Positions 6,524 through 11,563 of a stretch of 11,563 nucleotides of DNA are shown in pieces. The first letter of the stretch is position 1; each line of letters starts with the position of its first letter. This stretch comes from an uncultured Clostridia bacterium (GTDB taxonomy: Bacteria; Bacillota; Clostridia; Christensenellales; Aristaeellaceae): positions 1-11,563 of the forward strand of contig CAJFUU010000275.1 in NCBI GenBank assembly GCA_904420265.1, in the 5' to 3' direction. The translations under genes were made by a program, and so were the position numbers. The notes beneath the pieces are model-generated. The model was not told the DNA's origin. It ran no database searches and saw only the letters and a list, made by a program, of their open reading frames with translations.

Positions 6524-7582
6524 ATGGAAAAAATTAAAACTGTCTGCACTGGCACGATTACCCCGGACTTTATGGAAAAAATTCGCGAGTGCTGCGACGT
6601 CACCATGGGCGGTTACGCGCTTACCGGCCTGAACACCATGCCCGAAGACGAGTTGATCGCCCTTTTGCAGGGTGCGGAAATCGCCATCATCGAATACGAA
6701 AGCGTCACCCGCAAGGTGATTGAAAACTGCCCCAACCTGCGCCTGATCGTCTGCCCGCGCGGCAAGCCCGTAAACATCGACTGCGAAGCCGCCGCCGAGC
6801 GCGGCATCCCCGTGGTAAACACGCCGGCGCGCAACGCCAATTCCGTGGCGGAACTGGTGGTGGCGCAAATGATCAGCCTTTGCCGCCAGCTTGGCTGCGC
6901 CAACCACGAAATCAAAAACGGCCGCTATCTGGGCGAACCCGTGGAGGACGTATACGCCCCCACCGACCGCGACGACGTTGTGTGGATGCTCGACGAAGAG
7001 GACAGCCCCTTCAAGCGCTATCGCGGCCCGGAAATCAGCTACCGCACGATGGGCTTCATCGGCTTTGGCGCCATCGGCGCGCGCGTAAAGCACCTGCTCA
7101 GCAGCTTTGATATGAACTTCCTGGTATACGATCCCTATCTGCCTGCGGAAGCCGCCGCCAGGGAGGGCGTGAAGTTGTGCAGCCTGGAGGAAGTATTGCG
7201 CGGCAGCGACTTCGTATCCGTCCACTGCGCCGTTACAGAGCAGACCACGGGCATGATCGGCGCGGAGCAATTCGCTCAAATGAAGCCCACCGCGTACTTC
7301 ATCAATACCGCGCGCGGCAAAATTGTGCGCCAGCGCGACCTGGTGGAAGCGCTGGAAACGGGAAAAATTGCCGGCGCGGCGCTGGATGTGTTCTGGTCGG
7401 AACCCCTGCCGGCCAACCATCCCCTGTTGAAAATGCGCAACGTGCTCATCACGCCGCACATCGCCGGCGCCTCTACCGACGTGCCCACCTGCCATTCGCG
7501 CATGGCTTACGCCGACATTATTCATTATATCCATCAAGAGCCGATGGAGCACGTCTACAACAAAAAAATGTTAAAAAACTAA
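6524..7582 (+). CDS. D-isomer-specific 2-hydroxyacid dehydrogenase (NAD-dependent)
   Basis: A 352-residue cytoplasmic enzyme of the family that includes phosphoglycerate dehydrogenase and glyoxylate/hydroxypyruvate reductase. It interconverts a 2-hydroxyacid and a 2-oxoacid using NAD(P). The nucleotide-binding motif is GFGAIG (180-185), followed by Asp203 in VYDPY, which favours NAD. Catalytic residues fall in the standard places: Arg264 in NTARGKIV, Glu293 in FWSEPL and His312 in TPHIAG. The segment at about 137-168, between the first substrate-domain part and the Rossmann domain, is longer and more acidic than in simple family members. There is no C-terminal ACT domain, so it is not the serine-feedback type. 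GGAGAG lies seven bases before the ATG, 63 bp after the kinase stop, and a terminator follows. The context suggests a sugar-acid or phospho-acid substrate rather than serine synthesis. Confidence 0.9.
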   Translation: MEKIKTVCTGTITPDFMEKIRECCDVTMGGYALTGLNTMPEDELIALLQGAEIAIIEYESVTRKVIENCPNLRLIVCPRGKPVNIDCEAAAERGIPVVNTPARNANSVAELVVAQMISLCRQLGCANHEIKNGRYLGEPVEDVYAPTDRDDVVWMLDEEDSPFKRYRGPEISYRTMGFIGFGAIGARVKHLLSSFDMNFLVYDPYLPAEAAAREGVKLCSLEEVLRGSDFVSVHCAVTEQTTGMIGAEQFAQMKPTAYFINTARGKIVRQRDLVEALETGKIAGAALDVFWSEPLPANHPLLKMRNVLITPHIAGASTDVPTCHSRMAYADIIHYIHQEPMEHVYNKKMLKN

Positions 7583-7602
7583 TGCCTCGCTTAAAGTCGC
7601 GC

Positions 7603-7633
7603 CGCGCAAAAGCGTTGCGCGATTTTTTCTTTA
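7603..7633 (+). terminator. Rho-independent terminator of the kinase operon
   Basis: A perfect 7-bp stem (CGCGCAA and TTGCGCG, 5-nt loop AAGCG) is followed by A and six T residues, about 20 bp after the hydroxyacid dehydrogenase stop. It separates the metabolic operon from the downstream regulator gene. Confidence 0.85.
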
Positions 7634-7795
7634 TACCGCCGCATGCATATATTTGCGCCCGGAAAATTGTATGCTATTTGGAGGTTGAAGAGAAAAAATA
7701 TTTAACAATTATGTGGTGTCTGTGGCGCTGAAAACATACTATTATTATCGTGTATAGGTTTGCATTTGAAAAATTGTCCGTTACGGAGGTAGACT

Positions 7796-8566
7796 ATGGT
7801 TGGCAAAATTCCACTATATATTCAGCTTTACAATCGCCTGAGAATCGACATAGAAGAGGGCGTCTATTCGCCGGGCGAACGCCTGCCCTCCGAATCGGAC
7901 CTCGAGGCCAAATACAATACCAGCCGCATTACCATCCGCAAGGCCATTTCCCTGTTGGCGAACGACGGCTATGTGTCTGTGCGTCAGGGGCTGGGCACCA
8001 TTGTCGCCTCGCCGACGATGTACAACACCAACTTCGTCACTTCCCTGACCGAGCAGTTGCGCGAGGCGGGCTATACGCCCTCCGCCCGCGATATTCATAT
8101 TTCCCGCCGCACGGCGCCCGCGGAAATCGCCAACGTCATGGGCCTGTCTCCAAACACGGAAATGGTCTGCGTGCAGCGCATACAGCTTGCCGACGAGCAG
8201 CCCGTGGGCATTCTGTCCAACTATATCCTGCCGGAAGTTGTGCCTGATATTGAAAAAAAAGACCACAACTTCATTTCCCTCTACCGCTTCCTGGAGGACG
8301 AGTACAATATACGCATCGACACCTCGCGCGACTTTATCTCCGCGCGCACGGCGGATTTGGCGCAGGCCACCACGCTGAAAATCCCCGTCGGCTCGCCTTT
8401 GATCTACGTTATCCGCATTTCCTTCTCCGATGGCGCGCCAATCCTGGGCGATATTGCCTATATCAACGGCTATATGCATCATTTTTCCTTTAACCGTTCC
8501 GGTCGTTCGCCGCGCCTGCACATCGCGGAGGACGCCTCCAACCGAAGCAGTTTTGGGGGAAAATGA
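7796..8566 (+). CDS. GntR-family transcriptional regulator, HutC/UTRA type
   Basis: A 256-residue DNA-binding regulator. Residues about 5-72 are the winged helix-turn-helix: IPLYIQLYNRLRIDIEEG, then PGERLPSESDLEAKYNTSR, TIRKAISLLANDGYV and the wing RQGLGTIVA. Residues about 90-240 form the UTRA ligand-sensing domain. HutC-type proteins are usually repressors released by a sugar, sugar phosphate or amino-sugar effector. The final 25 or so residues are hydrophilic and poorly family-like. The start has GGAGGT five bases upstream. It sits directly after the catabolic operon but behind that operon's terminator, so it needs its own promoter; CTGAAA (7728-7733) with TGTATA 17 bp later is only a weak candidate. 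It is the obvious candidate to bind the TTATAATGA motif at the three metabolic promoters. Confidence 0.92.
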   Translation: MVGKIPLYIQLYNRLRIDIEEGVYSPGERLPSESDLEAKYNTSRITIRKAISLLANDGYVSVRQGLGTIVASPTMYNTNFVTSLTEQLREAGYTPSARDIHISRRTAPAEIANVMGLSPNTEMVCVQRIQLADEQPVGILSNYILPEVVPDIEKKDHNFISLYRFLEDEYNIRIDTSRDFISARTADLAQATTLKIPVGSPLIYVIRISFSDGAPILGDIAYINGYMHHFSFNRSGRSPRLHIAEDASNRSSFGGK

Positions 8567-8621
8567 CGGTCTGCCGTTCCGGCGTATACGCATCATGCCA
8601 ACGTTTGATGGCTCGCGCAAG

Positions 8622-8687
8622 GCGGCAAACGGACGGGCGGTTCGGGAAACATCCCAGCGCCGCGGCCGTTTGCCGCTTTTTCTTTTT
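8622..8687 (+). terminator. Terminator of the GntR gene
   Basis: An 11-bp perfect stem (GCGGCAAACGG at 8622-8632 with CCGTTTGCCGC at 8666-8676) encloses a 33-nt loop that can form a smaller inner helix. It is followed by TTTTTCTTTTT. It lies about 55 bp after the regulator's stop codon. Confidence 0.85.
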
Positions 8688-8689
8688 AT

Positions 8690-10000
8690 ATAGGTGCCGC
8701 GCGCAGAATGCCTTGGAAGCGCTTCGCCTGTGAACTTTTTCGCGGTTGGGACGCGCTGGTTCCGGCAATGTGGAAACGTTCCCGCCTGGATTACCCGCGC
8801 AGAAAAGCGCCGCCGTGTTTTCAAGATTTGAGGACTGTTCCGCGTGTCCGGGAACGATTTTTTCCGGCGCGCCTTCGTTGTTTGCACGCATAACCCATGC
8901 TTGAACCCGATGCCCCATTGTGCGAAACGACGGCGGGAAACGGGGCTTCACCACCTGTATTTGAAAAGAAAAAACGCCGCTTCAAGGGGATTCTCCGCCG
9001 GTTTCTGCGAAGAGCGCGCAGTTCCACGACGCCAAGTCGAAGGAAAAAACGCCGAAACGCTTTGCATGCCGCGCGCATGAATGGAAAGCTTGCGCTTCTC
9101 CCAGCCAGACGCCCGTAAATTTTTGATTTGAGCCGCCAGCAGTTTTGCCTGCGGCGAAATTCCAGAATATTGACAGAGCGGCGGCGCACGGCCGTTCCTG
9201 TCATTTTTGTTTGGAAAAAGAGACTCCCGGCGTTTGTGGAGAACCGTGCGCTTTCATCGCGCCGCCGGGCCCTTTCATTACAGTTTTCGGCCGCTTCACC
9301 TTCGTCGAAACCGCAAAACGCCCCGGCTCTTCGCCTTCTGCCGCCACTGCAATTGGATTGCGTTTTCGATGCATCCCCCGGCCGCGAATCGTGCACGGCG
9401 GATATTTTCTTCCAGTGGGATCAATTCGTCCCCGGAAAAATATCGCGAATCCGCCGCGCATGCCACCGTCTTCGATTTCTCCGTTCGCCCTGCAATATTT
9501 CTTTGACAGGTTGCGCCCCTTTACAAACGGGCGTTGCATAAAAATTCTCCAATGAAGACCAATGCTCTGTTTCCGACGCGCCTTCGCCTGTTTTCCGTTC
9601 TGTGTGCGAACCGGCCTGTGGCTTTGCCAAACGGCTTTTCCCTTGGCCTATAAACGCGCTTGTGCCGCCTCTATGATGAGCATCCCCGCTTGTGCCCGCC
9701 GGATATTGCCTTAACGTCGTCCTCCGCATCCTTTTTATGCATATTTTCAGCGATATTATGCAGCATGGCGCACCGCATATGCAAAAGCGCCTCCTCCGCA
9801 CTGTTTTCGCTTCCGCGGCGTCGATTTCCCTGGAAGATAATCCCTCAGGGACTTGCCGGCGACGCCGCTCCTTTCGTTTCTTCCATATTGGGCAGGCCCG
9901 TTTCGCCCGTTTTGATGTTCCGGGTGCAAACAGCCGCTCCGGCGCTATGGAAGCGCTCATATCCGTGTAAAACCTTGAAAACCACGGCCTTGCGGCGGCA
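8690..10000. other. About 1.3 kb without a convincing gene
   Basis: Several open frames of 70-240 codons cross this stretch on both strands, but they overlap one another, are rich in Arg, Ser and Pro, show no domain I recognise and mostly lack ribosome sites. No tRNA, RNase P, SRP or tmRNA signature is visible, and there is no CRISPR-like periodic repeat. Only short repeats occur, such as GAAAAAACGCCG (8968-8979 and 9042-9053). It may be decayed coding sequence or an unrecognised structured RNA. Confidence 0.5.
9201..9539 (-). CDS. Possible small basic protein (doubtful)
   Basis: A frame of 112 residues is preceded by a plausible ribosome site, GGAG at 9547-9550, seven bases before the ATG. 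It is the only frame in the 1.3-kb unassigned stretch with such a site. The protein would be very basic (many Lys, Arg and Gly) and matches no family I know; it has no signal peptide or membrane segment. Other frames are open across the same bases, so it could be chance. Confidence 0.2.
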   Translation of the reverse strand: MQRPFVKGRNLSKKYCRANGEIEDGGMRGGFAIFFRGRIDPTGRKYPPCTIRGRGMHRKRNPIAVAAEGEEPGRFAVSTKVKRPKTVMKGPGGAMKAHGSPQTPGVSFSKQK

Positions 10001-10038
10001 AATTGATAGGGGCGCGGCTCTTCGCGCCCCTATCAATT
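10001..10038 (-). terminator. Perfect 16-bp hairpin after the 114-residue protein gene
   Basis: AATTGATAGGGGCGCG (10001-10016) and its exact complement (10023-10038) enclose the loop GCTCTT. It abuts the stop codon of the minus-strand gene at 10039. The T-run after it is short (AATTT on the minus strand), but the long GC-rich core flanked by AT pairs could terminate in both directions. A short mobile palindromic element is an alternative. Confidence 0.6.
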
Positions 10039-10383
10039 CTACTTGCGCTTCCATTTCACACACTGCCGGTCCCGAACCAAATACAGCTCCGTCCCTCTCG
10101 GCAGCGCCGCCAGGTTGCGCAGGTCGCATACGTTGGGTTCCAACTGTCCTTGATAGTGGTTGCTGTACAGCGCAATACGCGCTCCTTCCGGCCATTCCCG
10201 TTCGAACGCGTCCTCTGGCGCATAAGTATCAAAGATGCATACCTCCGCTTCTGCGCGTTCGGTCTGCATCACATACGCGGATGCTTCCTGATATGTCCTT
10301 CCGAACAGTCGCTTCCCGAATCCGGTATCCACCCACTCCCCGCACAGCACGCGCAGGGGCTTTTCTTTTGTCTTTTCAGGCAT
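10039..10383 (-). CDS. Hypothetical protein, 114 residues
   Basis: I do not recognise this protein. It is predicted soluble, begins MPEKTKEKPLRVLCGEW, contains four cysteines (14, 49, 86, 108), is mixed in charge and ends in a basic WKRK tail; no signal peptide or membrane segment is seen. The segments EARVCIFDTYAP-like (about 46-56) and PRGTELYLVRDRQ (about 95-107) suggest alternating strands. The start at 10381-10383 is preferred over an in-frame ATG 13 codons earlier because GGAGAG (10392-10397) is ideally placed before it. The gene ends directly against a strong hairpin. A promoter at 10603-10631 would give it a leader of about 210 nt. It diverges from the small XRE regulator, which might control it. 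Confidence 0.65.
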   Translation of the reverse strand: MPEKTKEKPLRVLCGEWVDTGFGKRLFGRTYQEASAYVMQTERAEAEVCIFDTYAPEDAFEREWPEGARIALYSNHYQGQLEPNVCDLRNLAALPRGTELYLVRDRQCVKWKRK

Positions 10384-10425
10384 AGCTATTTCTCTCCTTC
10401 CAGGTTTTGTAGCCATGCGCATAAC

Positions 10426-10437
10426 TGTATTAATACA
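10426..10437. promoter_or_regulatory. Perfect palindrome TGTATTAATACA, operator candidate
   Basis: A 12-bp perfect palindrome in AT-rich DNA about 43 bp upstream of the start codon of the 114-residue protein, within its predicted leader or an alternative promoter. Short symmetric sites like this are typical of dimeric helix-turn-helix regulators. The nearby XRE protein is a candidate binder; this is inference. Confidence 0.35.
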
Positions 10438-10522
10438 CTATCACAATTCCTTTTAATAATCAATATATGTACTATTATTTAACATAAATAATTCTTATGA
10501 GCACTATTATCCGTGTTATAAT

Positions 10523-10540
10523 TGGATTCTGTTGAATCCA
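10523..10540. repeat. Inverted repeat TGGATTC / GAATCCA
   Basis: Perfect 7-bp arms with a 4-nt loop (TGTT on the plus strand). It lies in the predicted leader of the 114-residue protein and overlaps the start of a possible 20-codon frame. It could be an operator or a small RNA hairpin sequestering a translation start. Confidence 0.4.
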
Positions 10541-10602
10541 TCCTTCTTCCGTTTTCCTTGGCAAACTATGCAAAATATATTTATGGCTCACAGGCAACTT
10601 CT

Positions 10603-10631
10603 ATTATACCACACCCCAGGTCGCGCTACAA
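10603..10631 (-). promoter_or_regulatory. Promoter with extended -10, reading toward the 114-residue protein
   Basis: On the minus strand, TGGTATAAT is an extended -10 (TATAAT at 10603-10608), and TTGTAG (10626-10631) lies at a 17-bp spacing as a weak -35. No other minus-strand gene lies before the start at 10383, so the leader would be about 210 nt. Confidence 0.55.
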
Positions 10632-10834
10632 CCCCAGTTCCGTCATTTGCGCCAACTGCAATTGCCCAGCGCTGTGCGTGGCTGTTCTTCCGGAATTTGC
10701 CTGCATGCCCGCCAAACGACAGACGAAGCATGGGCCTTCGCCTCCCCTGTGCGCACAAATTCGGCAAGAAATGCTATTTGTAAAAATATTTCTATCTTAT
10801 TAGACAATTTTTTCCAGACAGGAACCATAGAGCC

Positions 10835-10863
10835 TTTACCGACCGCCCCGGATTCATCATAAT
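10835..10863 (+). promoter_or_regulatory. Candidate promoter of the XRE regulator
   Basis: TTTACC (10835-10840) and CATAAT (10858-10863) with a 17-bp spacer, 24 bp before the start codon at 10888. Arms TTCAT (10853-10857) and ATGAA (10869-10873) flank the -10, which could be an autoregulatory site. The boxes are not ideal, so confidence is limited. Confidence 0.4.
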
Positions 10864-10887
10864 TTTATATGAAGGGAGTTGAAACGC

Positions 10888-11112
10888 ATGGTAAAGCTGA
10901 ACGCATCCAAAATCCAAGAGCTTCGTATCTCCCGCGACATGACCCAGGCCCACCTCGCCGAACTGGGCAATACCACCGAGCGCTATATCCGCGACCTTGA
11001 GAGCGGTAAAAAGCGCAATCCTTCCGCGGTGCTGCTATGCCGCATCGCCCATGCCTTGGGAATTTCCACGGAAGAACTGTTGGAAATAGACGATGAGGAT
11101 GGCGAATCATGA
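10888..11112 (+). CDS. Small XRE-family (Cro/cI-type) DNA-binding protein
   Basis: A 74-residue protein that is nearly all one helix-turn-helix domain: KIQELRISRDMTQAHLAELG, then TTERYIRDLESGKKRNPSAVLL, RIAHALGISTEELL and an acidic end DDEDGES. It binds DNA and is probably a repressor. The ATG at 10888 is chosen because GGGAG (10874-10878) lies nine bases upstream; a TTG three codons earlier is less likely. Its stop codon overlaps the start of the next gene (ATGA), so the two proteins are translationally coupled. Single-domain XRE proteins of this size occur as stand-alone regulators, prophage repressors and antitoxins. Confidence 0.88.
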   Translation: MVKLNASKIQELRISRDMTQAHLAELGNTTERYIRDLESGKKRNPSAVLLCRIAHALGISTEELLEIDDEDGES

Positions 11113-11333
11113 GCGTCCACGAAATCACTGCCGGCAATTACATGCAGGCTCTTCTCCATGCCGCCCTGCTTCTGGGAAATCCTCGCTCCCCTGCCGCCAT
11201 CGGAGAAATCACCATCTTCGCCCTCCACGCTTCCGGCCCGAAGCCCCGTTGCAGAATCATTGTTGCGCCGCCTGCCGACACCCCTCCCCCTCCCGTAAAC
11301 GATTACCGCATCCTCTTTCCCGCCCGACGCTGA
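11109..11333 (+). CDS. Hypothetical protein, 74 residues, coupled to the XRE regulator
   Basis: I do not recognise this protein. The start overlaps the XRE stop by four bases (ATGA), with GAGGATGG a short way upstream inside the XRE gene. The sequence begins MSVHEITAGNYMQALLHAALLLGNP, probably helical. Its second half, TIFALHASG and CRIIVAPP, followed by a proline-rich ADTPPPPVN and DYRILFP, looks like short strands around a loop. Predicted cytoplasmic; there is no strong signal peptide. The overlap is the strongest support that it is real. A role as toxin or co-regulator partner of the XRE protein is possible but unproven. Confidence 0.6.
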   Translation: MSVHEITAGNYMQALLHAALLLGNPRSPAAIGEITIFALHASGPKPRCRIIVAPPADTPPPPVNDYRILFPARR

Positions 11334-11344
11334 TCCTCCCACAT

Positions 11345-11409
11345 AAAAAAACAACCGCCCTGCCCATTCCGGACGTTCCTCCTGCGATGAACGCCCGGAC
11401 GGGCAGGGC
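11345..11409 (-). terminator. Strong terminator, minus-strand direction, possibly bidirectional
   Basis: A perfect 9-bp outer stem (GCCCTGCCC at 11357-11365 with GGGCAGGGC at 11401-11409) continues inward as CCGG/CCGG and CGTTC/GAACG helices. On the minus strand it is followed by GGTTG and seven T residues, ideal for stopping a minus-strand transcript entering from the right. On the plus strand only TTTT follows after about ten bases, so it may also end the XRE operon less efficiently. Confidence 0.8.
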
Positions 11410-11500
11410 AGCGCTCGGTTTTGCCAAAGCGGGCATCTCCGTTGGGCGATGTTTACGCTTCCAAACTCCCGATATGTTTGCCGCGGAACACTGTGCGCAA

Positions 11501-11563
11501 CTACAATCTGCCAATGCGCGGAGACAACGGCATGTATTTATTTATCAGCTTGCCGTACAGGCG
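11501..11563 (-). CDS. Possible C-terminal end of a gene entering from the right (partial)
   Basis: Twenty codons are open from the right edge to a TAG at 11501-11503, reading RLYGKLINKYMPLSPRIGRL. The other two minus-strand frames close at once, and a strong minus-strand terminator lies 90 bp further on, which argues for a minus-strand gene here. A competing reading is a plus-strand gene starting at 11531 (ATG with GGAG eight bases before). Too short to identify. Confidence 0.25.
   Translation of the reverse strand, partial: RLYGKLINKYMPLSPRIGRL

Larger units (their letters stand above)
10384..10887. other. Divergent intergenic region of about 500 bp
   Basis: This stretch separates the 114-residue protein (minus) from the XRE regulator (plus). 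The part next to the minus gene (10400-10620) is AT-rich. It holds a minus-strand promoter, a 12-bp palindrome, a 7-bp-arm inverted repeat and a possible 20-codon frame, all listed separately. The remainder shows only a candidate promoter for the XRE gene. Confidence 0.5.

Noticed and set aside
6338..7552. 404-codon open frame on the minus strand
   Set aside because: It lies opposite the hydroxyacid dehydrogenase, whose catalytic Arg, Glu and His are all in place; the reverse frame shows no domain.
8821..9396. 191-codon open frame on the minus strand
   Set aside because: Arg/Ser-rich with no domain, no ribosome site and overlapping equally open frames.
9660..10385. 241-codon open frame on the plus strand
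   Set aside because: It runs through the 16-bp hairpin and the antisense strand of the 114-residue gene, and its composition is not protein-like.
11257..11514. 85-codon open frame on the minus strand
   Set aside because: It spans the strong terminator and overlaps the coupled 74-residue gene antisense; no domain is visible.

Overview
The window looks like chromosomal DNA of a GC-rich member of the Clostridia. The grounds are sigma-A-type promoters (TTGnnn-17-TATAAT), strong GGAGG ribosome sites, Rho-independent terminators, and a sugar ABC transporter, FGGY kinase and GntR/HutC regulator grouped together. A gut Oscillospiraceae or Christensenellales-like lineage would fit, but this is an inference; no rRNA or marker gene is present.

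Layout. (1) 1-2189, minus strand: the ATPase of an RbsA/MglA-type sugar ABC transporter (cut by the left edge), preceded by its sugar-binding protein. A 23-nt hairpin separates the two genes. Their promoter lies about 370 bp upstream, so the mRNA has a long GC-rich leader. (2) 2331-4859, minus strand: a two-gene operon of an SrlD-like short-chain polyol-phosphate dehydrogenase and a PHP-domain metallo-phosphoesterase, ending in a terminator. (3) 4918-7633, plus strand, divergent from (2): an FGGY carbohydrate kinase and a D-isomer-specific 2-hydroxyacid dehydrogenase, ending in a terminator. (4) 7796-8687, plus strand: a GntR/HutC-family regulator with its own terminator. (5) 8690-10000: about 1.3 kb with no convincing gene. 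(6) 10001-11333: an unrecognised 114-residue protein (minus strand) with a long leader and operator-like palindromes, then a two-gene unit of a small XRE-type DNA-binding protein and an unknown 74-residue protein whose start overlaps its stop (ATGA). (7) 11345-11563: a strong minus-strand terminator and a short open frame running off the right edge.

Regions 1-4 read as one carbohydrate catabolic locus. A sugar or polyol is imported by the ABC system and phosphorylated by the FGGY kinase. The SrlD-like enzyme would oxidise a polyol phosphate, and the PHP protein and hydroxyacid dehydrogenase would handle phosphorylated or acid intermediates. The substrate cannot be read from the sequence. The three metabolic promoters all carry TTATAATGA at or next to the -10 region, and two of them are near-copies of one another, which suggests shared control, probably by the local GntR protein. 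The combination of PHP phosphoesterase, SrlD-like dehydrogenase with an unusual N-terminal extension, FGGY kinase and hydroxyacid dehydrogenase does not match a pathway I can name, and it is the best candidate for something undescribed here.
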